From assembly GCA_937949585.1 (NCBI GenBank), contig CALEDW010000074.1, positions 1 to 6,347 of the forward strand: DNA of 6,347 nt. Reading direction: 5' to 3'. This stretch comes from an uncultured Acidimicrobiia bacterium. GTDB lineage: Bacteria > Actinomycetota > Acidimicrobiia > IMCC26256 > CALEDW01. Under the pieces are notes generated by a model, which saw only the letters and a program-made list of their open reading frames with translations, did not search any database and had not been told where the DNA came from. How positions within the stretch are numbered: position 1 is the stretch's first letter; every line of letters starts with the position of its first letter. The position numbers were made by a program, and so were the translations under genes. Shown piece after piece: positions 1 to 6,347 of this stretch.

Positions 1-1123
1 GCCCGGCGAGCCCGAACAGAGTGGCGACGGGCAGCCGACCGATCGCGATCACGGTCGCGACGAGGACGAGCGCCCCGAAGCCGGCGGCGGCGATCGCCGC
101 CCGGTCGGCACCCGCGGGGTTCCGGCGCGCGCACCACGCCGCCGAGGTGAGGGCCACGACGAGCGCGCCGAGCGCCGCCAGCGCCGTCGGCAAGGCCGGG
201 GGGTCCCCGAACGCCGGGCCCAGCCCGGCGGTCGGCACCCCGACCGGTTGGAACGTCTCGGTGAGGGACGGTCGCACCCAGAAAGGCGGGAGCGCCACGA
301 CCGCGGCCACGATCCGGGCACCGCGGGCGAGGCCGACGAAGGTGGCGTCGGCCTGGTCCCGCAACGCCAGCCAGACTCGGGAGAGGTTGCCGCGCCCGGC
401 CCGCAGCTCCTCGACGAGGGGCGCAGCCCAGGCCAGGACGACGACGGTGGCAGCCGCCGCCAGCGGTGCCGGCGCGAAGACCCGCCGGGGATGGCGGACC
501 AGTGCCCAGGCCACGGAGGCACCGCCGGCGAGCGCCAGCAGGTACACGAAGCTGAGGTGCGTCTGGGCGACGAGGCTCGCCCAGGCCGCCAACACCGGGA
601 GGCACCACCCGTCGCCGTCGGCGACGGCCCAGGCGCACACGAGGACGGCGAGGGTCGGCAGCATGACCTGGTAGGGCTGCCAGGCGTCGGCGAGGAGCGC
701 GTCGCCCATGCTCCAGGCCAGTGCCGTGGCCACGGCCAGCGCCAGCAGTGCGCCGGTGGTGCCGGCCCGGCGCCGGGCCGCCCAGCCGATGGTGACAACG
801 GCCAGCGCGTTCAGCGCGGTTGCGCCGGCCGGCAGCCCGCACGCCGGTCCCAGGAGTCGGACCCAGGGGGCCAGGAACACGGAGTGGAGGGGTCCGAGGT
901 TGTTGAAGGTCAGCCGGGGAGGGCGGCCGAATGCCGCCGAGGTCCAGGCTCCCACGAGCGGCTGGTCCGCCGTACCGACGTCGAGGGCCCGCAGTGCGAT
1001 GTAGGCGTGGTCGCCGAGGGGGAACAGGTCGTCACGACACGCCCGCCACGCCGCCACCGCGAACGGGACGAGCGCGACGGCGACCGCGCTCGGGAACGCG
1101 AGGGCACGGGACCCGGCGCGCAC
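1..1123 (-). CDS. Polytopic membrane protein, GT-C-type glycosyltransferase-like (C-terminus cut by window edge)
   Basis: The frame is open for 374 codons from a GTG at 1121-1123 to the left edge, so the C-terminus is missing. The GTG follows the oxidoreductase stop codon by only 3 bases, and that in-frame stop excludes any earlier start. No clear Shine-Dalgarno is visible, so coupling to the upstream gene is likely. Residues about 7-26 form a first membrane helix. A loop follows with acidic residues (D31, D32, D38) and the motifs GDHAY (37-41), VGTADQPLVG (49-58) and LGPLHSVFLAPW (76-87). Further hydrophobic segments lie near 98-116, 124-139, 153-168, 175-209, 217-237 and two or three beyond 300. 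DAWQPYQVMLP (146-156) and QTHLSFVY (187-194) resemble motifs I recall from uncharacterised actinobacterial membrane proteins of GT-C type, which use polyprenyl-phosphate sugars and carry acidic residues in the first external loop. Function is inferred from this resemblance and topology; donor and acceptor are unknown. Certainty is high that it is a coding membrane protein and moderate for glycosyltransferase. Confidence 0.72.
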   Translation of the reverse strand, partial: MRAGSRALAFPSAVAVALVPFAVAAWRACRDDLFPLGDHAYIALRALDVGTADQPLVGAWTSAAFGRPPRLTFNNLGPLHSVFLAPWVRLLGPACGLPAGATALNALAVVTIGWAARRRAGTTGALLALAVATALAWSMGDALLADAWQPYQVMLPTLAVLVCAWAVADGDGWCLPVLAAWASLVAQTHLSFVYLLALAGGASVAWALVRHPRRVFAPAPLAAAATVVVLAWAAPLVEELRAGRGNLSRVWLALRDQADATFVGLARGARIVAAVVALPPFWVRPSLTETFQPVGVPTAGLGPAFGDPPALPTALAALGALVVALTSAAWCARRNPAGADRAAIAAAGFGALVLVATVIAIGRLPVATLFGLAG

Positions 1124-1126
1124 GGT

Positions 1127-2551
1127 TCAGATGCGGGTGAGGAGCGCGTCGGCGTTGCGCAGGGCCAGCATCATGATCGCGGCCTGTGGGTTCACCCCGG
1201 GGGCATCGGGGAGCAGCGAGGCGTCGTTCACCGTGAGGTTCTCGGTGCCGTGCACCCGGCCGTGGCTGTCGGCGGCGGCCAGGGCCGGGTCCTCGCCCAT
1301 CCGCAGCGTCGACGTGAGGTGCACCGTCATGAGGTTGGCGCGGGCGCGGGTGAAGGCGTCCCACCAGGTGCCGAGGTCGGCGCGGGTGCGGGCCACCGGT
1401 CCGCCGCTGATCGACGGGTACAGGTGGGTGGCCCCTGCCGCCAGCAGCACCTCGCCGAGGTGCACGAGCCCACGGGCCAGGCGGCTCATGTCCCCCTCGG
1501 TGAGCCGGTAGGTGACCACCGGGTCGGCCAGCCCCGGCACGACCCGGACCCGCCCGGCGCCCTCGCTGCGGATCGCGGCGTAGTAGACGAAGGTCTCCTC
1601 CCAGCGGGCCAGGGCGTCGGCCAGGTCGTCGGAGGCGGCGTCGGCGATCGCCAGCGCGACGTGGCCGCGCCGGGAGGCGGAGCCGCCGATCGTGAGGTGG
1701 GGGGCGAACTCGGTCACGCGGTGCACGGGCACCGTGTCGTGATCGAGGGGGTGGTCGAAGCGGGCGGCCACCTTCACGGTGGGATGGAACTTCAAACCGG
1801 TGCCCACCCCGGCCCGGAACCCGCTGCGTTGCAGCAGCGCCGGCGTCTGGATCGCCCCCCCGCACACCACGACCTGCTCGGCGCCGACCCGGCAGCGTTC
1901 GACGGTCCCGTCGGGCCGCCGCCGTCGCACGTCGGCGCCGACGACGCGGCGCCCCTTCCGGCGCAGGCGTACGACCCGCGCCTCGGGCCACACCCTGGCG
2001 CCGGCGGTGACGGCCCGGGGGATGAGGGTGCGGGCCATCGTCTGCTTCACCGCCCGCCCTCCGGGGTAGTCGAAGACCCGGGCGAACTCCGTGGCCCGCC
2101 ACCCGAGCTTCCCGGCCCCGCGCTCGAGCACCGCCGACGACTCCGGCGGGGGGCCGGGGAGCTGGGACACCACGAGGAGGCGCTCGACCTCGTCGGCGTA
2201 GGCATCGAGCAGGGCATCCTCGAAGTCGAGGATCCCGAAGCGCCGACGCCACTCGGCGGCGAGCTCCGACGGGAGCCGGTGGTAGAGGCCGCTGTTGATC
2301 TCGGTGCTGCCCCCGACGCAGCGCCCCTCGGCGAACGCGATCCCGGGGGCGCCGAGCGCCGCGCTGGCCCCGTGGTGGCGGTACTTCGCCACCATCTCGG
2401 CCGGGGAGAACGGTTCGTGGACGTCGGGGTCGTGCCAGGGGCCCTCCTCGAGCACCAGGACGTCGCGACCGGCCTCGGCCAGGCGGCCGGCGGTGACCGC
2501 ACCGCCGGCCCCGGAGCCGACGACGAGCACCTCGCAGTGCAGGCCGCTCAC
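1127..2551 (-). CDS. GMC-family FAD-dependent oxidoreductase
   Basis: This is a 474-residue flavoprotein, predicted to oxidise an alcohol group with FAD as cofactor. The N-terminal dinucleotide-binding motif GSGAGG lies at residues 12-17, and LVLEEG (32-37) carries the acidic end of the second strand. The first GMC signature region is GRCVGGSTEINSG (77-89) and the second is GGAIQTPALLQRSG (231-244). The C-terminal catalytic region has HLTSTLRMG (411-419, His411 the likely base), then NLTVNDASLLP (438-448) and GVNPQAAIMMLALRNAD (452-468), where Asn454 fills the second His/Asn active-site position. No signal peptide or Tat motif is visible, so a cytoplasmic or membrane-peripheral enzyme is expected. 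The length is at the short end for GMC enzymes (usually about 500-600). The GTG start at 2549-2551 overlaps the upstream methyltransferase stop in a GTGA, and residue 8 onward matches the family's first strand. The frame stays open far upstream, but that part lies antiphase over the methyltransferase and is not real. The substrate cannot be told from sequence: sugar alcohol, sterol-like and long-chain alcohol are all possible. Confidence 0.93.
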   Translation of the reverse strand: MSGLHCEVLVVGSGAGGAVTAGRLAEAGRDVLVLEEGPWHDPDVHEPFSPAEMVAKYRHHGASAALGAPGIAFAEGRCVGGSTEINSGLYHRLPSELAAEWRRRFGILDFEDALLDAYADEVERLLVVSQLPGPPPESSAVLERGAGKLGWRATEFARVFDYPGGRAVKQTMARTLIPRAVTAGARVWPEARVVRLRRKGRRVVGADVRRRRPDGTVERCRVGAEQVVVCGGAIQTPALLQRSGFRAGVGTGLKFHPTVKVAARFDHPLDHDTVPVHRVTEFAPHLTIGGSASRRGHVALAIADAASDDLADALARWEETFVYYAAIRSEGAGRVRVVPGLADPVVTYRLTEGDMSRLARGLVHLGEVLLAAGATHLYPSISGGPVARTRADLGTWWDAFTRARANLMTVHLTSTLRMGEDPALAAADSHGRVHGTENLTVNDASLLPDAPGVNPQAAIMMLALRNADALLTRI

Positions 2552-3342
2552 CGGGCGGGCCTCACGGGGCGTCGCGGGCGACGGGCGACGGCGAGCAGGG
2601 CCGGGGTGGTGGCCACGATGTCGCGGGTGAGGAACAGGTGCGAGGCGTCGATGCCCGACCCGATGCCGCTGCGGTCGGAGCCGAGGAGCCGGTACACCAC
2701 CGGGAGCACCCGCTCGTAGCCCCACACGTACACCCGCCGGGGGACCCGGTGACGCAGCCCGAACGGGTCGAGCCGCAGGAGGCGCCGTCCGGCGGCGCGG
2801 CGGGTGGCGAAGTCGGCCTGGAAGGCGTCGTCTCCCTCGATGCCCCAGACCTCCACGTCGGCGAAGAAGCAGCGCAGCAGCGACTGAAGGTGCGGGGCCT
2901 CGAAGAGGTACACGTGGAAGGGGTTCTCGAAGTCGGCCGGCCGGTTCGGGGTGACGACGAACACGGTCCCGTCGTCGGCACACACCCTGGCCAGCTCGGC
3001 GACGTGTGCCTCGGGCATCGTGAAGTGCTCGATGAGGTGTGACGAGCACACCCAGCGGAACGACCCCCCGGCGAACCCGAGGCGGGCGCCGTCCATCGCC
3101 GCGGTGCGAAGCGACGCGCCGCGACGGGCGGCGGCGCGAGTGGCGTCGGCGTCGTAGTCGACCCCGACGAGCAACCGCCCCGGGGCGGCCAGCCGCAGGG
3201 TCTCGTCGCCGGTGCCGCACCCGACGTCGAGTACCCGGCCGGGGCCGATCCGGGCCGCCACCTCCCGATAGCCGGCCTCGTGGAGGGCCAGGAGCGAGTC
3301 GGGGGTCGCGCCCTGGATCGGGCGCTCGCCGGTGAGGCGCAC
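2548..3342 (-). CDS. Class I SAM-dependent methyltransferase
   Basis: This 264-residue protein has a Rossmann-fold methyltransferase core. Motif I is VLDVGCGTGDE (37-47), which binds SAM. VGVDYD (59-64) carries the acidic residue expected to bind the SAM ribose, AMDGARLGF (82-90) matches the adenine-contact region, SSHLIEHF (100-107) is motif IV-like, and TVFVVTPNR (126-134) is the strand after the 'DDG' turn. The downstream NPFHVYLFEAPHLQSLL (140-156) resembles the substrate-side region of methyltransferases found in polysaccharide and lipid glycan clusters. Residues 180-264 form an extra basic C-terminal part with no recognised motif. An in-frame TAA at 3352-3354 lies just upstream and the GTG at 3340-3342 is the first start after it, so this start is well bounded. 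There is no room for a Shine-Dalgarno, which fits a leaderless message. It is the first gene of the minus-strand operon and its stop overlaps the oxidoreductase start by 4 bases. The methyl acceptor is unknown. Confidence 0.93.
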   Translation of the reverse strand: MRLTGERPIQGATPDSLLALHEAGYREVAARIGPGRVLDVGCGTGDETLRLAAPGRLLVGVDYDADATRAAARRGASLRTAAMDGARLGFAGGSFRWVCSSHLIEHFTMPEAHVAELARVCADDGTVFVVTPNRPADFENPFHVYLFEAPHLQSLLRCFFADVEVWGIEGDDAFQADFATRRAAGRRLLRLDPFGLRHRVPRRVYVWGYERVLPVVYRLLGSDRSGIGSGIDASHLFLTRDIVATTPALLAVARRPRRPVRPAR

Positions 3343-3348
3343 GGCCCG

Positions 3349-3354
3349 AGGTTA
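3349..3354 (-). promoter_or_regulatory. Predicted -10 element for the minus-strand operon (leaderless)
   Basis: On the minus strand, GGTAACCT contains a TAnnnT-type -10 hexamer (TAACCT) ending 6 bases before the methyltransferase GTG at 3342. Transcription starting about 7 bases downstream would begin at the start codon itself, giving a leaderless mRNA. This agrees with the absence of a Shine-Dalgarno and with the TAA stop at 3352-3354 that blocks any earlier in-frame start. No convincing -35 is visible. The call rests on sequence and spacing only. Confidence 0.5.
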
Positions 3355-3368
3355 CCGAAGGTCCGTGG

Positions 3369-3374
3369 TAGCGT
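3369..3374 (+). promoter_or_regulatory. Predicted -10 element for the spermidine-synthase-like gene (leaderless)
   Basis: GGTAGCGT at 3367-3374 contains a TAnnnT hexamer (TAGCGT) ending 9 bases before the ATG at 3384. That is the spacing expected if transcription starts at or next to the ATG. The 9 bases between are pyrimidine-rich, with no Shine-Dalgarno, and an in-frame TAG at 3369-3371 rules out a longer protein. The corresponding -35 zone (about 3346-3351) falls on the opposing promoter's -10 element and is not consensus-like. Confidence 0.5.
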
Positions 3375-3383
3375 CCCTCGCCC

Positions 3384-5831
3384 ATGTCCGTGGCGACCGC
3401 GGCTCCCGAGGTCACCCGGGCGGGGGGCACCACGCAGGCCCGGCGGGGCTACCTGGCCGAGATCTTCGCGGTGAGCCTGGCCGGGATCCTGCTCGAGGTC
3501 TCCTACACCCGGATCATCTCGTTCAAGCTCTTCTACTACTACACCTACCTCATCATCGGTCTCGCGCTGCTCGGCATCGGAGCCGGCGGGGTGGTCGTCG
3601 CCCTCTCGGAGCGGCTGCGCCGGGCCTCGACCGACGCCGTGCTCGCCGCCAGCAGCCTCGGGGCCGCCGCCGCCACCGGGCTCGGGTACCTGGTGATCGG
3701 CGCGATCCCGCTCGACTCGTTCGCCCTGTGGCGGTACGGGACCGCCGCCTCGCTCGTGAACCTCGGCGCGTTGGTGCTCATCTGCGTGGTGCTCTGCCTG
3801 CCGTTCATCGGGATCGGGGTGGTCATCGCCACCCTCTTCGGCAGGTTCCCGGAGCGCATCGGGCGCCTGTACGCCGCCGACCTCCTCGGTGCCGGGCTCG
3901 CCTGCCTGGCCGTCGTGTACGTCATCCTCTGGCAGGGTCCGGTGTTCGCGGTCTTCGCCGCGGCGGCCCTCCTCGCCGCCGCGGCGCTGCGCGTCGCCGG
4001 GCCCGAGCGACGTGCGCCGGTGCTGATCGTCGTCGCGGTGCTGGTCGCCGGGGCGGCCGGGCACGCCTGGTTGCCCGATCCCCGGGTGGAGGAGGCGAAG
4101 CGGGTCCCGCCCACCGCCGAGGTGTCCCGATGGAGCCCGATCTTCCGGGTCGACGTGGAACGCATCGGCGACGACGTCAGGTTGCTGTACCACGACGCGC
4201 TGCCCGGGTCGGCGATCTACCGGTGGGACGGAACCGCCGCCGACCTGACCCGCTTCCGCTTCGAGCGGGACCCGCGCTCCCTGCCGTTCGCGCTGCTGGG
4301 CCGCCCGGCCGACGAGGCGCTCATCATCGGGGCGGCCGGCGGTCACGAGATCCTCGCCTCGCTGCGGTACGACACCGGCCGGGTCGTGGCGGTGGAGCTG
4401 AACCCGGTGACCCACGACCTGGTCACCCGGCGGTTCGCGGCCTGGAACGGTCGCCTGGCCGAGCACCCGGCCGTGGAGTACCTCCACGGCGACGGGCGCA
4501 CCTACCTGGCCCGCAGCCGGGGAGGCTACGACCTGGTCTGGTACCCGGCTCCCGACAGCTACGCGGCGATGAACGCCTCGACGGCCGGCGCGTTCGTGCT
4601 CTCCGAGAGCTACCTCTACACGGTCGAGGCGATCGTCGAGAGCCTCGAGCACCTGCGCGACGGGGGTGTGGTCGTCACCCAGTTCGGCGAGGTCGACTTC
4701 CGGCGGAAGCCCAATCGCACCTCCCGGTACGTCGCCACGGCGCGGGCCGCCCTGGAGCGGCTCGGGGTGCGCGACCCTCGCCGGCACCTGCTCGTGGCCA
4801 CCAGCCCCACCGAGTTCGGGTCGTCCTCGCTGGCCACGATCGTGATCGGGCGCGACCCCCTCGACGACCGGGCGGTGGAGCGATTCGTCCGGCAGGTCGG
4901 GCGGCTCCCGGGCGGAACCGTCGTCTACGCGCCCGGCGTCGACGTCTCGCCGACCCGACCGGCCCGGCTCGTCACCGCGGCGGCGTCCGAGCTGACGTCG
5001 ATCTGGGCGGAGGACGGGTTCGACGTGTCACCCATCACCGACGACGGGCCGTTCTTCTGGCATTTCCGGCCGTTCCGTTCGGTGGTGTCGGGGTACCTGG
5101 GTTCCCTGCGCACCGCCGACCGGGAGGACACCGTGGGCGAGCGCGTCCTCGTGCTGCTGCTCGGTGTCGCGGCCGTCCTCGCGGCGGTGCTCCTGCTGCT
5201 GCCGTTCGTCACGATCCGGCGCACCTGGGCGGAGCTGCCGCTCAAAGGGCTGTCGGCGGTCTACTTCGTCGGCCTCGGCCTCGGGTTCATGCTGTTCGAG
5301 ATCACCCTCATCCAACGGCTCACGCTCTTCCTCGGGTACCCGACGTACTCGTTGACGGTGACCCTGGCGTCGCTGCTCATCTTCCTCGGCCTCGGTGCCG
5401 CCTGGAGCGGCCGCCTCCAGCCCCACGCGCCGCGTCTCATCGCCCCGCTGCTCGTGGTGATCCTGGCCCTCGGGGCCTTCACGCTGTGGGGACTGCCGGT
5501 CGTGACCGGCGCCCTGCTCGACCGGTCGCTGGCGCTGCGGGTGGCGACCGCGTTCGCCGCGGTCGCGCCGCTCGGGCTGTGCCTCGGGCTCTTCATGCCC
5601 TTCGGGCTGCAGGCCGTGGCCCGGCTCAGCCCCCGGCACGAGCGCGAGTACGTCGCCTGGGGCTGGGCGGTGAACGGGTTCGCGTCGGTGATCGGGTCGG
5701 TGCTCACGACGATCCTGGCCATGAACTTCGGGTTCTCGACGACGCTGGTGGCCGCCGTCGTCGTCTACGTGGCCGCGATCGCCTGTCTGTGGCGGCTGCT
5801 GCGACTCGCCCCGCCCCTCTCGACCACCTGA
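3384..5831 (+). CDS. Membrane protein with central spermidine-synthase-like domain
   Basis: This 815-residue protein has three parts. Residues 1-20 are probably cytoplasmic, and 23-229 hold about six or seven hydrophobic helices. Residues about 250-560 form a soluble domain resembling spermidine synthase, and 585-805 hold about seven more helices. The soluble domain has a glycine-rich loop LIIGAAGGHEI (313-323), VVAVELNP (334-341, Glu338 in the ribose-binding position) and HGDGRTYL (368-375). It also has LSESYLYTVEA (406-416), common in the membrane-fused branch of this family, and ITDDGPFFWHF (551-561). The C-terminal motifs GLGFMLFEITLIQRLTLFLG (632-651) and WGWAVNGFASVIGSVL (759-774) are also typical of that branch. 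In true aminopropyltransferases the YD-V-I-x-x-D-x-x-D strand end carries two aspartates. Here YDLVWYPAPDSY (382-393) keeps only the second (Asp391), with Pro388 at the first. Spermidine synthesis is therefore doubtful; SAM or nucleoside binding at the membrane remains possible. The ATG is bounded by an upstream in-frame TAG. The 3' end overlaps the convergent methyltransferase. Family assignment is firm; function is unknown. Confidence 0.9.
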   Translation: MSVATAAPEVTRAGGTTQARRGYLAEIFAVSLAGILLEVSYTRIISFKLFYYYTYLIIGLALLGIGAGGVVVALSERLRRASTDAVLAASSLGAAAATGLGYLVIGAIPLDSFALWRYGTAASLVNLGALVLICVVLCLPFIGIGVVIATLFGRFPERIGRLYAADLLGAGLACLAVVYVILWQGPVFAVFAAAALLAAAALRVAGPERRAPVLIVVAVLVAGAAGHAWLPDPRVEEAKRVPPTAEVSRWSPIFRVDVERIGDDVRLLYHDALPGSAIYRWDGTAADLTRFRFERDPRSLPFALLGRPADEALIIGAAGGHEILASLRYDTGRVVAVELNPVTHDLVTRRFAAWNGRLAEHPAVEYLHGDGRTYLARSRGGYDLVWYPAPDSYAAMNASTAGAFVLSESYLYTVEAIVESLEHLRDGGVVVTQFGEVDFRRKPNRTSRYVATARAALERLGVRDPRRHLLVATSPTEFGSSSLATIVIGRDPLDDRAVERFVRQVGRLPGGTVVYAPGVDVSPTRPARLVTAAASELTSIWAEDGFDVSPITDDGPFFWHFRPFRSVVSGYLGSLRTADREDTVGERVLVLLLGVAAVLAAVLLLLPFVTIRRTWAELPLKGLSAVYFVGLGLGFMLFEITLIQRLTLFLGYPTYSLTVTLASLLIFLGLGAAWSGRLQPHAPRLIAPLLVVILALGAFTLWGLPVVTGALLDRSLALRVATAFAAVAPLGLCLGLFMPFGLQAVARLSPRHEREYVAWGWAVNGFASVIGSVLTTILAMNFGFSTTLVAAVVVYVAAIACLWRLLRLAPPLSTT

Positions 5832-6347
5832 GCGTCCCGGGCGACCGCGGTCGTGCCGGGAGCGGCGCCGGAGGTGGTCTCGGGGACGGCCACGGCGAGC
5901 AGCGAAGTGCCGAACGGCGTCCGGACCCGGCCGACGAGCAGGCGCTCGAGGCCGGTGAGCACCAGCGCCACGACGTCGACGAGCGGACCCGTGCGGTCGA
6001 GACCGAGCTCGGGTCCCCGGGCCCGACGCCTGGCGACCCACACGGGCGCGACGAGCCAGCTGAAGACGTGGGTGGTCAACACGGGTCGGAGCCCCGCGGC
6101 CCGCAAGGCGGCGACGAGGTCCCGGCGGGTGTACCGCCGCCGGTGCCCGAGGGCGGTGTCGGCGGCGCTCCAGAGCCACCGGTGCGCGGGTACGGTCACG
6201 ATCACCCGGCCGCCCGCTCCGGCGACCCGGGCGGCGTCGGCGAGCGCCTCGATCGGGTCGGGGAGGTGCTCGATCACGTCGAGGAGGGTCACGACCTCGG
6301 CCCGGGCGTCGGCGACCGGGAGGTCGGTGGCCGCCGCCCGCAGCGCC
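5765..6347 (-). CDS. Class I SAM-dependent methyltransferase (N-terminus cut by window edge)
   Basis: The frame is open from the right edge to a TAG at 5765-5767, giving 193 visible residues. The N-terminal part with the SAM glycine-rich loop lies outside the window. Visible motifs are TLLDVIEHLPDP (residues 20-31 of the visible part), GGRVIVTVPAHRWLWSAAD (45-63) and GHRRRYTRRDLVAALRAAGL (67-86). They closely match a Methyltransf_11/23-type group often encoded next to glycosyltransferases. A hydrophobic stretch, FSWLVAPVWVA, follows near residue 95, as is usual in this group. The GTG at 6292 lies inside the domain, so it is not the true start. The last roughly 40 residues are low-complexity and Ala/Arg/Thr-rich. 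They include the 67-bp antisense overlap with the spermidine-synthase-like gene, which suggests a C-terminal extension read beyond the conserved domain. The substrate is unknown. It is unrelated in detail to the methyltransferase at 2548-3342. Confidence 0.9.
   Translation of the reverse strand, partial: ALRAAATDLPVADARAEVVTLLDVIEHLPDPIEALADAARVAGAGGRVIVTVPAHRWLWSAADTALGHRRRYTRRDLVAALRAAGLRPVLTTHVFSWLVAPVWVARRRARGPELGLDRTGPLVDVVALVLTGLERLLVGRVRTPFGTSLLAVAVPETTSGAAPGTTAVARDAQVVERGGASRSSRHRQAIAAT
5836..5860. terminator. Inverted repeat just after the plus-strand stop, possible stem-loop
   Basis: A perfect 12-bp palindrome, CGACCGCGGTCG (5842-5853), is flanked by complementary arms CCCGG (5836-5840) and CCGGG (5856-5860), starting 5 bases after the TGA at 5829-5831. 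As RNA it could fold into a G+C stem with a CGCG loop and a small internal bulge. No T-tract follows, so it is not a canonical intrinsic terminator. It also lies inside the convergent methyltransferase's C-terminal coding region, and in DNA this G+C-rich short palindromes arise by chance. Confidence 0.2.

Noticed and set aside
49..798. A 249-codon minus-strand open frame
   Set aside because: It is a shadow of the GT-C-like membrane protein, which uses a different minus-strand frame with alternating hydrophobic helices and a start directly after the oxidoreductase stop.
248..2719. An 823-codon plus-strand open frame
   Set aside because: It lies antisense to the membrane protein, the oxidoreductase and part of the methyltransferase, all with clear motifs. 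Its translation is low-complexity (Gly, Arg, Pro, His, Glu) with no domain. Long antisense frames are expected where third positions are nearly always G or C.
2552..3433. N-terminal extension of the oxidoreductase frame up to 3433
   Set aside because: The frame is open, but this stretch overlaps the methyltransferase in another frame and the divergent gene. It encodes only Arg/Pro/Gly-rich sequence; the FAD-binding strand begins right after the GTG at 2551.
2562..4787. A 741-codon minus-strand open frame
   Set aside because: It runs antisense across the spermidine-synthase-like gene and out of frame through the methyltransferase. Its translation is rich in Arg, Gly, Pro and His without recognisable motifs.
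3384..5831. Naming the plus-strand gene speE or calling it a spermidine synthase
   Set aside because: The central domain is related, but the first catalytic aspartate is replaced by proline and the domain sits between two membrane regions, so the gene symbol and reaction are not supported.
5028..6179. A 383-codon minus-strand open frame
   Set aside because: It covers the C-terminal half of the spermidine-synthase-like gene in antisense and the second methyltransferase in the wrong frame. Its composition (Arg, Glu, Gln, His, Pro) has no motif.

Overview
The window is very G+C-rich, with coding frames dominated by G or C at third codon positions, GTG starts, tightly packed or overlapping genes and apparently leaderless starts. 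This suggests a high-G+C actinobacterium; a group such as Acidimicrobiia is only a guess. Essentially all of it is coding. There are five protein genes, three complete and two cut by the window edges. I see no RNA gene, insertion sequence, CRISPR array or integration signature.

Layout. A minus-strand run of three genes, in transcription order, occupies 3342 down to 1: a class I SAM-dependent methyltransferase (2548-3342), a GMC-family FAD-dependent oxidoreductase (1127-2551), and a polytopic membrane protein resembling actinobacterial GT-C-type glycosyltransferases (1-1123, C-terminus outside the window). The first two overlap by 4 bases (GTGA) and the next two are 3 bases apart, so this is very probably one operon. 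A 41-bp divergent gap (3343-3383) separates it from a plus-strand gene (3384-5831) for an 815-residue protein. That protein has membrane segments at both ends and a spermidine-synthase-like Rossmann domain in the middle. A second, unrelated class I methyltransferase (5765-6347, minus strand, N-terminus outside the window) converges on it and overlaps its 3' end by 67 bp.

How the genes may work together. The methyltransferases resemble those found beside cell-envelope glycan genes, and the GT-C-like protein would act at the membrane on a lipid-linked sugar. The GMC enzyme would oxidise an alcohol, either on a sugar or on a lipid. A plausible but unproven reading is a small envelope glycan or lipid tailoring locus. 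The spermidine-synthase-like membrane protein lacks the usual first catalytic aspartate of aminopropyltransferases, so polyamine synthesis is unlikely to be its job. The two divergent units seem to be transcribed from back-to-back -10 elements so close together that the promoters should compete.
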